64,000 bases of DNA, taken from Draconibacterium orientale (lineage in GTDB: Bacteria; Bacteroidota; Bacteroidia; Bacteroidales; Prolixibacteraceae). The stretch spans positions 186,001 through 250,000 of the forward strand of contig NZ_CP007451.1 of assembly GCF_000626635.1 (NCBI RefSeq), read 5' to 3'. Under the pieces are notes generated by a model. That model saw only the letters and a list, made by a program, of their open reading frames with translations, searched no databases and was not told the DNA's origin. Position 1 is the stretch's first letter, and each line of letters starts with the position of its first letter. Made by a program: the position numbers and the translations under genes. Shown here in pieces: positions 28,507 to 37,894 of the stretch.

Positions 28507-28613
28507 AATCTCTGTACTCAAATCTACTTCCTTTTAAAAAGTTAGGATCCGATCCGTTATGGCTAAAACTCTTTCAAAAATATTCGTAAAATTTGGGAAT
28601 TCGGGTTAAGAAA

Positions 28614-28654
28614 TTTTTCGTGAACCTCCGAAGATTCCGAAGGTCCACGAAAAA
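28614..28654 (-). terminator. Terminator hairpin after the GH3 gene
   Basis: Two 18-base arms (28614-28631, 28637-28654) pair with only G-U or A-C exceptions around a five-base loop. On the minus strand the stem is followed by a TTTCTT stretch. It lies 11 bp beyond the stop of the GH3 gene at 28666, the position of an intrinsic terminator. Confidence 0.7.
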
Positions 28655-28665
28655 CCACATTTGTT

Positions 28666-30984
28666 TTATTTGTATGTATTTACTCTTTCGTCATCAATAA
28701 CTCCGCTCCAGTTCATTCCGTAGGCAAAGTCGTAAACATGGCCCATTTCATCGGTGTAACAGTCCATATCGCGCGGCACATCCTCAAACTGCTCTTCCAC
28801 TGTTTTCATGTTGGCAGGAAGCTGGAAAGGCAACAAACCAGATGGTTCGGCGTTACCTGTAACCAAATCCATAATTGCCTGATCCTGCACACCACAGTGA
28901 ACGAGAATAGCATCGGCGCTCTTTTCAAACTCGGCAGGAATAAACGGATTGGCCACATTTACCACAACAATTACAGGTTTGTTACCCATTTTCGCTTTTG
29001 TTTCGTTCACCATTTTCATATCGTAAACATTGGCTGCTTCGATTGATTTTCCTTTATAACGCCTGTTGGTAAAATCCTCAAACGGACTTCCGCCGGCAAT
29101 ACTTTCCTCGCGGGCATACGCGGCAGTGTATGGTCCGTACTGAAGCGAAATAGGAACATATCCGTTACCGCCTTTTTCCTTGTCATCAAGCGAATATCCT
29201 GTTCCGCCCTGCGGACTTGAGATCAGACAAATGGCAACATCGGCTTTTTCAGGAGCATCAACAACTTCAAAATAGTTGACCACGATATCCATATTTGCAG
29301 CGTCGCTCCAGCTTGGTTTGGTAACCATTCCAAACCAGTTTGTGCCACCCGGATTGTATTTTTGAGGAATATAAACTTTCACTTTCTTCTCAACCGGCAA
29401 AACACCATCCTTGTTTTTTAGCATCACCACCGATTTCAGTTGTGCTTCGTAACCGGCTTTCATAAACTCCGGATTACCAACAATTTCTTCCGATTCGGCA
29501 ACTGCCAGGTACGGATTTTCAAACAATCCCGGGCGGAAAATATTTTTCAGTAAACGCACTGCCGATTGCTCAAAACGATTGCGCATGTATTCTTCTCCAT
29601 GTTCTTTCACACCCATTTCGTACGCTTCCAGAACCGGCCCTTTTTCGTTGTTTCCGCCAAACTGGTCTCCTCCGGCTTCAATAACTTTGTAGTGACGTTC
29701 GGCAACTGAAAGATTTTCTACTCCCCAGCATTTCCCCATAAATTCGTGCACACTGCGCGTATCGGCAGTAATCATCCAGTCGGTACAAACCACGCCATCG
29801 TATCCGTATTCGCCTCTCAACAAATCGGTGATAATGTATTTATTGTAGGCGTTTCCTACGTTTTCGCCATTCTTCTGATCGATGTTGTACGAAATGGTAT
29901 AATAAGGCATTACGGCTGCTGCTTTGCCCGTTGGGCCATCCAGTTTAAAGGCACCTTCAGTGAAAGGTTTTAACTGATCCGACAGATTATTTCCCGGATA
30001 AACGGCGTAAGCTCCGTAACCAAAATGGCCATCGCGGCCACCTTCTTCGGGGCCACCGCCCGGCCAGTGTTTTACCATGGCATTTACACTTTCAAATCCC
30101 CAGCCGCCGGTAATTTCTTTATCCGCCGATGAAGTTTGAAATCCATCGACATAAGCACGCGTGAGGTCGGCTGCCAACCCGGGATCTTCGCCCATTGTTC
30201 CGCTAAACCGACTCCAACGTGGCTCGGTCGATAAATCAATTTGTGGAGAAAGCGCCGTTGCAATTCCCAAAGCGCGGTATTCTATCGAAGCAATTTCGCC
30301 AAATTTTTTCATTACAGCAGGATCGAAAGTGGCTGCCAAACCCAATGTGGTGGGCCACATGGAGATATCGCCACCGGCACCGGCATTGTATTCGGTTTCC
30401 GCCCTGGTTCCGTGGCGCGGATCGGTACTTGTGTTTCCGGGAATTCCCAAACCAAGTCCTTCAACCAACGCCTGCATGTTGTTGTTCCATTGCGCAGCCA
30501 CGCCCGGACTTTCAACGGTAGTAATCAACACATGACGCAAATTATCCTCAGTAAGAAACTTAATTTGCTGGTCGGTAAGATCGCTTGATTTTGCACCACT
30601 TTCCAACAACGATTTGCCGTTGTAGGTTCCGGCACCAAAACCACCACTTCCCGCAGGAATCGACTGGTGTCCGCTGTATAACATTAATCCGGCAATTTGT
30701 TCCACCGACATTTTTGAGGCCAGATCTTTGGCGCGTTCATCAACCGGTTTGCGCCAGTCTTCGTACACATCCAGCTCTCCGTTCCGGTTGAGGTCTTTAA
30801 AAGCATAACCTCCATCGGTAAGAAGTGTTACTCCTGACTTTGGAGAATAACCTAAAGTTGCTCCTCCTTCGTTGTAAACGAGATGAAAGTCTCCCTTTTC
30901 TTCTTCTGTCCACTTGGGGCCACAGCCATTAAGTAGAGTAATTGCAACGATCGCAATCAGTACTCCTGAAATTTGTTTTTTCAT
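28666..30984 (-). CDS. GH3 beta-glycosidase, lipoprotein
   Basis: Periplasmic-facing glycosidase, most likely an exo-beta-glucosidase or beta-xylosidase. Lipobox NGC puts the lipid on Cys 21. An unusual N-terminal segment contains DLNRNGELDVYEDW, a calcium-loop-like stretch also seen in related GH3 proteins. The catalytic barrel shows GIPGNTSTDPRHGTR, TMGEDPGL, AMVKHWPGGGPEEGG and the nucleophile motif VVCTDW (Asp 402). The second GH3 domain (VVVNVANPFIPAEFE) is present, but there is no long fibronectin tail as in the GH3 at 32676. 772 residues. 12 bp downstream of the carboxylesterase gene, so in one operon with it. Confidence 0.92.
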   Translation of the reverse strand: MKKQISGVLIAIVAITLLNGCGPKWTEEEKGDFHLVYNEGGATLGYSPKSGVTLLTDGGYAFKDLNRNGELDVYEDWRKPVDERAKDLASKMSVEQIAGLMLYSGHQSIPAGSGGFGAGTYNGKSLLESGAKSSDLTDQQIKFLTEDNLRHVLITTVESPGVAAQWNNNMQALVEGLGLGIPGNTSTDPRHGTRAETEYNAGAGGDISMWPTTLGLAATFDPAVMKKFGEIASIEYRALGIATALSPQIDLSTEPRWSRFSGTMGEDPGLAADLTRAYVDGFQTSSADKEITGGWGFESVNAMVKHWPGGGPEEGGRDGHFGYGAYAVYPGNNLSDQLKPFTEGAFKLDGPTGKAAAVMPYYTISYNIDQKNGENVGNAYNKYIITDLLRGEYGYDGVVCTDWMITADTRSVHEFMGKCWGVENLSVAERHYKVIEAGGDQFGGNNEKGPVLEAYEMGVKEHGEEYMRNRFEQSAVRLLKNIFRPGLFENPYLAVAESEEIVGNPEFMKAGYEAQLKSVVMLKNKDGVLPVEKKVKVYIPQKYNPGGTNWFGMVTKPSWSDAANMDIVVNYFEVVDAPEKADVAICLISSPQGGTGYSLDDKEKGGNGYVPISLQYGPYTAAYAREESIAGGSPFEDFTNRRYKGKSIEAANVYDMKMVNETKAKMGNKPVIVVVNVANPFIPAEFEKSADAILVHCGVQDQAIMDLVTGNAEPSGLLPFQLPANMKTVEEQFEDVPRDMDCYTDEMGHVYDFAYGMNWSGVIDDERVNTYK

Positions 30985-30996
30985 ATAGATCTTGTT

Positions 30997-32562
30997 TTAG
31001 TTGGTTTCGGAATAATATTTATCAAGAAATTTGAGCAGTTCAACACTTGGCAAATCGCCACATGCTGATGTGGTGTCAAAATGCATCGCTTTAAGGTTAT
31101 CGGGCGAGGTCGCTTCCCACTCGGGCAAACCTTCAGCATTTGGATTGCCTGATGTAGCAAAATTCACCCAGTAATCCGACATCAGGTCGGCTAGTTTATA
31201 ATCAGCTTCTGTCCACGGGCGCGGGCTCATTTTCAGGTTATTGTAAGCGTACGGAACTTCTCCGGTATGGAAAGCTCCAAAATCCTGCATTTCATCGGCA
31301 AAAGGCACATCGCGCTCAAAACGGTACATAAACACCTTCGATGTTGCCTTTTCATTTTGCAGCTGCATCCATTTGTACGACTGGATACCAAAAGTTTGCA
31401 GCGCTCCCAGATCATTTTGAATGGCCTTGGCTTCTTCTTCGGTATTTATCGGAAATTTAGCCAGAAATTCATCAGCCATATCGCCAAATTGTTGCTTTAC
31501 ACGTTGTTTAAACTGATCGGCAGAAACAGGTGCTCCTCCAAAACCTTCATCTTCATTCCATCCAATAATTACAGGAATATCGTTTTGTTCGCCGTTGGCA
31601 AAGATCTCGCCAACCGGTTTGGGCAAAAAATAACCATCAACAATGGGTGCACCACCACCTTTGCCACTTAAAATCTCTTCGGCACTTTTGGCACGCAGTT
31701 CTTCAATAGTTGATGCGCCCAGTGACTCGGCAAATTTTACACCGGCTTCTTCTCCCGATTTCAGGCTGCCACCACGTGCCAACGCATTGGTTGAAAGCAC
31801 GGCGCCACCACTCTCGGCAATGGCCCGGTGAATAAGGCCTTTTGTTAACGGACTAGCCACCAAATAATTTACACTAAACGCACCTGCCGACTGTCCGGCA
31901 ATGGTAACATTTTCAGGATCGCCGCCAAAAGCAGCAATATTTTTGTTTACCCATTTCAGGGCTTCAACCTGGTCGAGCAAACCGTAATTTCCTGAAGCGT
32001 TGTTTGGCGATTCAGCCGTAAGTTCCGGATGCGCCAAAAATCCTAAGGTTCCAACACGATAGTTTATAGTGATAAAAACCAGGCCTTTCTTCGCCATTTC
32101 TGCGCCATCGTAAATAGGCACAGCACTTCCGCCACTTGAAAAACCACCACCGTAAATGTAAACCAGCACCGGCCGTTTTTCAGAGGCATCTTTGGCCGGA
32201 GTCCACACATTCAGGTACAAACAATCTTCGCTTAACCGCTCTTTGGGGGCAATAAACTCTTGTGTCCACATACTAAACGGCATTGGCGTTGCCTGCATCG
32301 GGCTGGCTGAAAATTCAGTGCATTGTTTCACGCCTTCCCAGGGTTCAACGGGCTGAGGCGCTTTCCAGCGCAAATTGCCCACCGGAGGAGCAGCGAACGG
32401 AATTCCCTTGAAAGTGGTAATTCCGGTACTCTCGTCAAACGAACCACTTACCGTTCCGTCGGCAAGGGTTACACTATCTTTTATTTGTTGGGGTGTTTTA
32501 GTTGAACATGCCCCAAAACCAACGGCAATACAAAAAAACAAAATCACGCGAACGTTTTTCAT
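30997..32562 (-). CDS. Type B carboxylesterase family lipoprotein
   Basis: Serine esterase of the carboxylesterase/lipase B family. Lipobox FGAC follows the signal. Family marks: GSFDESTGITTFKGIPFA, oxyanion motif VYIYGGGFSSGG, nucleophile elbow IAGQSAGAFS, the triad acid in GWNEDEGFGG, and triad His in AFHTGEVPYAYNN. 521 residues is normal. The natural substrate is unknown; among glycosidases it may remove acyl or feruloyl groups. It is followed by a GH3 gene 12 bp away and preceded by a likely terminator (32629-32659), so these two genes probably form their own transcript. Confidence 0.9.
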   Translation of the reverse strand: MKNVRVILFFCIAVGFGACSTKTPQQIKDSVTLADGTVSGSFDESTGITTFKGIPFAAPPVGNLRWKAPQPVEPWEGVKQCTEFSASPMQATPMPFSMWTQEFIAPKERLSEDCLYLNVWTPAKDASEKRPVLVYIYGGGFSSGGSAVPIYDGAEMAKKGLVFITINYRVGTLGFLAHPELTAESPNNASGNYGLLDQVEALKWVNKNIAAFGGDPENVTIAGQSAGAFSVNYLVASPLTKGLIHRAIAESGGAVLSTNALARGGSLKSGEEAGVKFAESLGASTIEELRAKSAEEILSGKGGGAPIVDGYFLPKPVGEIFANGEQNDIPVIIGWNEDEGFGGAPVSADQFKQRVKQQFGDMADEFLAKFPINTEEEAKAIQNDLGALQTFGIQSYKWMQLQNEKATSKVFMYRFERDVPFADEMQDFGAFHTGEVPYAYNNLKMSPRPWTEADYKLADLMSDYWVNFATSGNPNAEGLPEWEATSPDNLKAMHFDTTSACGDLPSVELLKFLDKYYSETN

Positions 32563-32628
32563 AAGTAGCAGGTTTTAAATTTGTTTCGTCTTAAAAGGGT
32601 TGTTTATTCACAGGTTAAAGGAAAGGAA

Positions 32629-32659
32629 ACTCTCCCCCGGACAATTCCAGGGTGAGAGT
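32629..32659 (-). terminator. Probable terminator after the upstream GH3 gene
   Basis: ACTCTC (32629-32634) pairs with GAGAGT (32654-32659), with an inner CCC/GGG pair and one mismatch. On the minus strand it is followed by TTTCC TTTCC. It lies 16 bp past the stop of the GH3 gene at 32676. Confidence 0.5.
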
Positions 32660-32675
32660 ATTTAACCAAGTCCCA

Positions 32676-35108
32676 CTACCTATGCATTTTTTCAAAGTCT
32701 TTTTGAGGCACCATTGCTTTTGATACCTGCTGAACAGTAATATCGTTGGCAACAGAAAATGTTGCTTTTGCTTTAATGTCTTTTGATGAAGCTCCAACTT
32801 TTACGGTATAATCACCGGCCTCTGTAATCCAGCTTGTGCTTGCTTCATCGAAAGAAGCCAAAAGTGAAGCATCAATATCAAACGAAAGCGTTGCCGATTT
32901 ACCCGGTTTTAACAAAGCAGTTTTTCCAAAGGCCACCAACTCCTCTTCCGGTTTTTCCAAATGTTTACCCGGCGCGCTGGCATACACCTGAACCACTTCT
33001 TTTCCGGCAACATCACCGGTATTTTTTACATCGATGGAGACAGTAACTTTTCCATCAAATTTTTTGTCGCTCAGCTTCAGGTGGCTGTATTCGAATGTGG
33101 TGTATGATTTTCCGTATCCGAATTCGTAAGCCACCGGCACATCGAAGGTGTTGAAATAGCGATACCCCACGTAAATATCTTCTTCGTAAACCACTTCCCA
33201 CGGTACGCGGCGCATCATCGAGAAACCCGATTGATCGGCCGTATTATCTTCTGCCCCCTCTGTTTTTACAGCCACACCGGGAAAATTATCCGACGACGAA
33301 CCATCTTCGTATTTCACCGGGAAGGTTTGTGCCAGTTTACCCGATGGATTTACTTTTCCTGAAAGCACATCAACTACCGAGTTTCCGCCTTCCTGCCCCG
33401 GTTGCCACGCACAAAGAACGGCATCAGGAATAGTGCTCCAGCTGGCGGTTTCAACAACGCCGCCAATATTCAGAATAACCACTGCTTTTTTGCCTTTCGC
33501 ATGAAAAGCGTCAGTTACGGTTTTTATCAGGTCTTTTTCATTTTTATTCAGGTAGAAGTCGCCTTCAACAGCTTCGCGGTCGCCACCTTCACCGGCATTA
33601 CGTCCGATAGTGATTAGGGCAATATCAGCTTTTGCAGCCATCTCTTCAGCAACAGTTGCATCCAGTGCCATTTCGTCAACAGGAATTTTTCCGCCCATTA
33701 AAGCGGCCAGAAAGTTTCTGGATTTATCCTGTGTTTTCCGCGCTTCTTCCATATAGGCTTCGTAGGTATTTTTAAGTTCGTCGTACGTTTTGTACCCGGC
33801 ATTTTCCAAGCCTTGCAACAACGAAACCGTGTAAGCTTCATTAACATCGCCACTACCTGTTCCTCCTGAAATAAAATCATACGAAGAATTTCCGAATGCG
33901 GCAACATTTTTAATGTTTTTTGCAAAAGGAAGTGCGCCGTTGTTTTCCAGCAATACCATACCGTCAGCAGCTGTCTGGCGGGTAACCTCGGCATGCGCTT
34001 TCAAATCAGGCTTATTCGAGATTTTAGTTCCTTTGTAACGAGGTGTTTCCACCATTATATTCAGAATACGCTCAACATTTGTATCCAAAACTGCTTCATC
34101 GAGTTTTCCTGACTCAACAGCTTCGATAAGCGTTTTTATGGTCGCAGTAGAACCCGGCTGGATCATATCGTTTCCGGCATTCATTTGAGCAACAACATCG
34201 CTACCGCCGCCCCAGTCGGTCATTACATAACCTTTAAATCCCCAGTCGTTGCGCAGAATTTTAGTCAACAAGTCGTGACTCTCAGAAGCATAAACACCAT
34301 TTACTTTATTGTAAGACGACATCACTGTCCAGGGTTCACTTTCCTGAACCGCGATTTTAAAACCTTTCAAATAAATTTCGCGCAACGCACGTTCGCTCAC
34401 AATCACATCAACCGACATACGATTGGTTTCCTGGTTGTTAACCGCAAAGTGTTTGATTGAAGTTCCAACGCCATTCGACTGAATACCTTTTACCATCGCG
34501 GCTGCCATTTTTCCGGCTACCAGCGGATCTTCTGAATAGTACTCGAAGTTACGGCCGCACAGGGGATCGCGCTGAATATTCAGTGCAGGTGCCAAAAGCA
34601 CGTCGGCACCATATTCCAGCACTTCTTTTCCCATGGCTTTTCCTACCGATTCAACCAACTCAGTATCCCACGATGAAGCCATTACGGTTGCAATGGGGAA
34701 AGCTGTACAATAGTACGTGTCGGTTTCTCCCGGGCGGCTTGGACTAATGCGCAATCCGGCAGGGCCGTCAGCTAATGTCTGGCTGGTAATTCCCAGTTCA
34801 GGATATTCCGCAGTTACTCCGGCAGTTCCGGGCAAATATCCCCTGATTTTGTCAACCATTTTTCCGTAAGGAGTGCTGGTGTCGAGGCCTCCACCAAACG
34901 ATGGCGGCATTTTTTCACGAATCGAGTCGGGTAACGGAAAATACATTCCGGTACCGATTACCAATTGGGCTTTCTGCTCCAGGCTCATCGACTTAACGAT
35001 TTCTTTTACGCTTTTTTGTTGTGAGACGCTTGCAGACACATATCCGGAAGCAAGAAATAGAATACTTAAAATTAATAGACTGATACGTCTGGATTCGTTC
35101 ATAATCAT
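32676..35108 (-). CDS. GH3 beta-glucosidase with fibronectin III-like C-terminus
   Basis: Secreted beta-glucosidase/beta-xylosidase type enzyme. Start may be ATG 35108 (MIMNES) or ATG 35102; both lead to a signal peptide ending near SGYVSAS. Barrel motifs: LADGPAGLRISPSRPG, GRNFEYYSEDP, SIKHFAVNNQETNR, and nucleophile VMTDWGGGSD (Asp 298). The C-terminal GH3 domain (VVILNIGGVVETASW) is followed by FGYGKSYTTFEYSHL and a fibronectin III-like domain ending about residue 780. 810 residues. It is divergent from the NUDIX regulator at 35293 across 184 bp, so regulation by that protein is plausible but unproven. Confidence 0.94.
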   Translation of the reverse strand: MIMNESRRISLLILSILFLASGYVSASVSQQKSVKEIVKSMSLEQKAQLVIGTGMYFPLPDSIREKMPPSFGGGLDTSTPYGKMVDKIRGYLPGTAGVTAEYPELGITSQTLADGPAGLRISPSRPGETDTYYCTAFPIATVMASSWDTELVESVGKAMGKEVLEYGADVLLAPALNIQRDPLCGRNFEYYSEDPLVAGKMAAAMVKGIQSNGVGTSIKHFAVNNQETNRMSVDVIVSERALREIYLKGFKIAVQESEPWTVMSSYNKVNGVYASESHDLLTKILRNDWGFKGYVMTDWGGGSDVVAQMNAGNDMIQPGSTATIKTLIEAVESGKLDEAVLDTNVERILNIMVETPRYKGTKISNKPDLKAHAEVTRQTAADGMVLLENNGALPFAKNIKNVAAFGNSSYDFISGGTGSGDVNEAYTVSLLQGLENAGYKTYDELKNTYEAYMEEARKTQDKSRNFLAALMGGKIPVDEMALDATVAEEMAAKADIALITIGRNAGEGGDREAVEGDFYLNKNEKDLIKTVTDAFHAKGKKAVVILNIGGVVETASWSTIPDAVLCAWQPGQEGGNSVVDVLSGKVNPSGKLAQTFPVKYEDGSSSDNFPGVAVKTEGAEDNTADQSGFSMMRRVPWEVVYEEDIYVGYRYFNTFDVPVAYEFGYGKSYTTFEYSHLKLSDKKFDGKVTVSIDVKNTGDVAGKEVVQVYASAPGKHLEKPEEELVAFGKTALLKPGKSATLSFDIDASLLASFDEASTSWITEAGDYTVKVGASSKDIKAKATFSVANDITVQQVSKAMVPQKDFEKMHR

Positions 35109-35292
35109 GGTGAAGAATTTAGTTCTAATTTAGTTTTACCGTTTTAGCCGACTAACAAAGTTATATCGACCGGGTTGAAGATAGGAATAAATTCCATTGC
35201 CAGTGTCATTTCGACACATTATTATATTTTTAAACATACTCAAATAATACTTCGAGATTTTTTTTAATTTGTGAGCTTAAAAATTAAGGACT

Positions 35293-36045
35293 TTGACAGC
35301 GACTAAACCTTTCAATTCAGCAGAGTTTATGAATCATATATCACTCGATTGTGTGATATTTGGTTTTAACAACAACGAGCTTAAAGTTTTGCTTTTGCAT
35401 TTAAAATATTCGAAAGAATATACACTTCCCGGAGGATTTTTGAAACACGATGAAACGTTGGAGCAGGCTGCACAACGCATAGTTAAAGAGCGCACCGGAC
35501 TAAACAATCTTTTTCTGAAGCAATTTAAGGCATTTAGCGATCCCGACAGATCAAAATCGAATAAAGCGATATTCGATGCCGACATGGCCGGTACAAAACC
35601 CGACATGACTTTTTTCGGTAAACGTTTTATCTCTGTAGGTTTTTATGCTTTGGTTGACTTTCGGAAAGTAAAACCCACACCTGATCTTTTTTCCGACCGC
35701 TGTGACTGGGTTTCTTTAACTGCCGATGTTACGATGCTGCTCGACCATAAACAAATTATTCAGGAAGCCATCAGTACCTTGCGTTTACAGCTTAACCAGC
35801 AGCCCATTGGCTTAAAATTGCTGCCTCATAAATTTACCATGCCCGAACTTCAGACTCTCTATGAAACCATTCTTGGTCGCGACCTTGACCGCCGTAACTT
35901 TCAGCGAAAAATATTGAACTACAATATTCTGGATAAGCTAAGAGAGCGAAAAACCGGCGGTGCGCACAAGTCGCCCTACTTTTATTCGTTTAATGTTGAA
36001 CGCTACAAAAAAGCACTTGAAGAAGGTTTAAGTGGAATCTGGTAA
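35293..36045 (+). CDS. NUDIX-domain transcriptional regulator, NrtR/AraR-like
   Basis: Probable repressor or activator of sugar genes. The N-terminal NUDIX fold (ISLDCVIFGFNNNELKVLLL) is followed by a winged helix (FTMPELQTLYETILGRDLDRRNFQRK would be split as recognition part DRRNFQRKIL). The NUDIX box G-x5-E-x7-R-x-x-x-E-x-x-G keeps the frame, but the second Glu is Ile and the third is Arg (RIVKERTGL), so hydrolase activity is probably lost. Start TTG 35293 has AAGGA close upstream and gives the usual N-terminal length; ATG 35329 is the alternative. In Bacteroides a protein of this type is the arabinose regulator AraR. The effector here is unknown. Confidence 0.85.
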   Translation: MTATKPFNSAEFMNHISLDCVIFGFNNNELKVLLLHLKYSKEYTLPGGFLKHDETLEQAAQRIVKERTGLNNLFLKQFKAFSDPDRSKSNKAIFDADMAGTKPDMTFFGKRFISVGFYALVDFRKVKPTPDLFSDRCDWVSLTADVTMLLDHKQIIQEAISTLRLQLNQQPIGLKLLPHKFTMPELQTLYETILGRDLDRRNFQRKILNYNILDKLRERKTGGAHKSPYFYSFNVERYKKALEEGLSGIW

Positions 36046-36079
36046 CAATAAAAAACAACTAATCCACTAATTAACAGCA

Positions 36080-36297
36080 CCCTGCTAAGCATTTACCCAT
36101 CCTGCAGCCCTTTGAGGCGTCCTGCACACTGAAATACCTCCCTGCCATATGTTGATGCTTTCCTGCTAAGCAGAATCACAAAAATGCCTGCAGGATTTGA
36201 AAAAAATGATGCAGGACGGAGCAAACCCCTGCAGGATTGCAAAAAAACCAGCAGGAGGATGTAGAACTATTGCAGGACGGGAAATTAATGCGCAGGA
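36080..36297. repeat. Phased array of TCCTGC motifs, 20-21 bp apart, orientation reversed at the centre
   Basis: Convergent gap 36046-36315. CCTGC occurs at 36081, 36101, 36121, 36141 and 36162 (steps 20, 20, 20, 21). After a centre with the palindrome CCTGCAGG (36187-36194), GCAGGA occurs at 36190, 36211, 36231, 36251, 36272 and 36292 (steps 21, 20, 20, 21, 20). The 14-15 bases between motifs are unrelated from unit to unit, so this is not a simple tandem duplication, and the two halves pair only through the motifs. Both flanking genes end here. It is too short in repeat and too variable to be a CRISPR. I do not recognise it as a known element. Confidence 0.85.
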
Positions 36298-36315
36298 TGA
36301 GCGTAACTACAACTG

Positions 36316-37518
36316 TTAGGATTTAATCCGCAAGGCCCAATTATACAGAATATTTCCGGAAAGGGTACAGAAAAAAAGTACCAGTCCGAAGGGAATAAGA
36401 TCGCCGGTATGAAACAGGGCCATTATACTTCCGATTAAGGCACTAATGGCAAAACGGGCAATTCCGATGGTAGCATTTGCCGATCCTGCCACTTCAGGAT
36501 TGTGGTTCAAAATGGTGGCTGTTCCGTTCCCGAAAACCAAACCCAAACTTCCAACATACAATACAATTGATGCAAATACCGACCACAATTGCGGCTCCGG
36601 CATCAACACCGAAATGGCCAGTGTTATGCCCGAAATCAGCTGCAACAATAATCCGTAGCGTAAAATCTTTTCTGCATCGTGTTTCTTTAAAAGAATGGTA
36701 TTTAAAAACGACAACATGATGTTCAGAACAATATTTGCACTAAAAAACAACGGAAAGCGCATTTGGGATACACCAAAATACTTGATGTAGATAAACGAAG
36801 CTGCTGTAATAAAAACATATAATCCCGACATGGGCAAACTAATGGCAAACAGCAAAATTGTACTTTGTTTATTCGAGAAAAATACCCGGTATTTTTCCAA
36901 CAGCTGCCGGCCTGTAATTTTACGGGTAATCAGTTCCGGCGCCCGTGATTCGGGAATAAGCAACCACATGGACAAAAACAACAGAATAGCAAATGCCAGT
37001 AAAAACCAGAAGATACTCACCCAACCAAACCAGTGAATTAATGCGGCGCCCATAACCGGAGCAAACAACGGAGCCAGCATAATAATCATACTAATAATGG
37101 TAACAAAGCGAGCTACCTGTTTTCCGCTGTACCAATCGCGAATGAACACATTACCCGTAACCGTTGCAAAACCTCCGCCAAAAGCCTGAAGCACACGCAA
37201 CAACAGCACGTATTCAATTTTAGTGCAGGTAGTTATAAGTAACGAGGCCAAGCCGTAAAGCGCAATTCCGGTGAGTGCAATTGTTTTTCGCCCAAAGGCA
37301 TCAGACAAGGGACCGCCGAAAAAATTACCAAAAGCAAATCCCAGAAAGTACAACGTAATGGTCAACTCGGCTACGTTTAGCTTTACGCCAAAAAACTCAG
37401 CAATATCGGGTAAGGCAGCTATATAGGTATCAATTGCAAATGGCGACATAGCCACCATGGCAGCCATAACCATTGTGAATACGGGAATAAAGAATTTGCC
37501 TGAACGGTTTAAACTCAT
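36316..37518 (-). CDS. MFS transporter, Bcr/CflA drug-exporter family
   Basis: Inner-membrane transporter with 12 predicted helices. The start region FAIDTYIAALPDIAEFFGV is typical of Bcr/CflA, as is the loop after helix 2-3 GGPLSDAFGRKTIAL (MFS motif A) and LLRVLQAFGGGFATVTGNVFIRDWY (motif of this family around helices 4). 400 residues is normal. The family exports drugs such as bicyclomycin or sulfonamides in proteobacteria; a role in sugar efflux is possible but not supported. It ends in the phased repeat gap and is not clearly part of the fuc operon, from which it is separated by 376 bp. Confidence 0.9.
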   Translation of the reverse strand: MSLNRSGKFFIPVFTMVMAAMVAMSPFAIDTYIAALPDIAEFFGVKLNVAELTITLYFLGFAFGNFFGGPLSDAFGRKTIALTGIALYGLASLLITTCTKIEYVLLLRVLQAFGGGFATVTGNVFIRDWYSGKQVARFVTIISMIIMLAPLFAPVMGAALIHWFGWVSIFWFLLAFAILLFLSMWLLIPESRAPELITRKITGRQLLEKYRVFFSNKQSTILLFAISLPMSGLYVFITAASFIYIKYFGVSQMRFPLFFSANIVLNIMLSFLNTILLKKHDAEKILRYGLLLQLISGITLAISVLMPEPQLWSVFASIVLYVGSLGLVFGNGTATILNHNPEVAGSANATIGIARFAISALIGSIMALFHTGDLIPFGLVLFFCTLSGNILYNWALRIKS

Positions 37519-37726
37519 ACTTCTTTTGTTTCAATTTGGCGCGAAGGTATAAGTTTAAAACGAAGACCTGAATTATTAAGGCTATAGCACTGCAGAATTT
37601 AACAGTATCAGGTTTTAATAAAAGAAAATTCTTGAAGTCGACCATTACCATCCTTTAGAAACATCCTTTCCCTAGATATTACACTTTTTGTTTATCACCA
37701 TTTACAATGTAAAATATCCAATTTAG

Positions 37727-37798
37727 AATAATCAATATCCAAATCAACTTCTTCAAATAAATGTGATTAACGTTGTTGTACATTGGATATTGATTATT
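37727..37798. repeat. 16-bp perfect inverted repeat in a 376-bp gene-free region
   Basis: AATAATCAATATCCAA at 37727-37742 is matched by its exact complement at 37783-37798 across a 40-base AT-rich spacer. The region 37519-37894 holds no gene; it lies between the start of the MFS gene and the end of the rhaD-like gene, both on the minus strand. It could act as a long-loop terminator for the fuc/rha operon or be a remnant of an intergenic repeat (ATATCCAAT also occurs at 37714). Nothing else was seen. Confidence 0.6.
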
Positions 37799-37894
37799 GA
37801 TAATTTTTTTGTTTTTCAGATTTTCAATTATATAAAAAAGGTAGCTCAGCAGCGGAGGGAATACGTATCCAGAGGCAAAACCACAGGGAATTAT

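Noticed and set aside
36080-36297. CRISPR array
   Set aside because: The conserved part is only 5-6 bases, the fillers are 14-15 bases, orientation reverses midway, and no cas gene is present.
36316-37518. MFS gene as a fucose permease
   Set aside because: Its motifs match the Bcr/CflA exporter family, and it is separated from the fuc genes by 376 bp.
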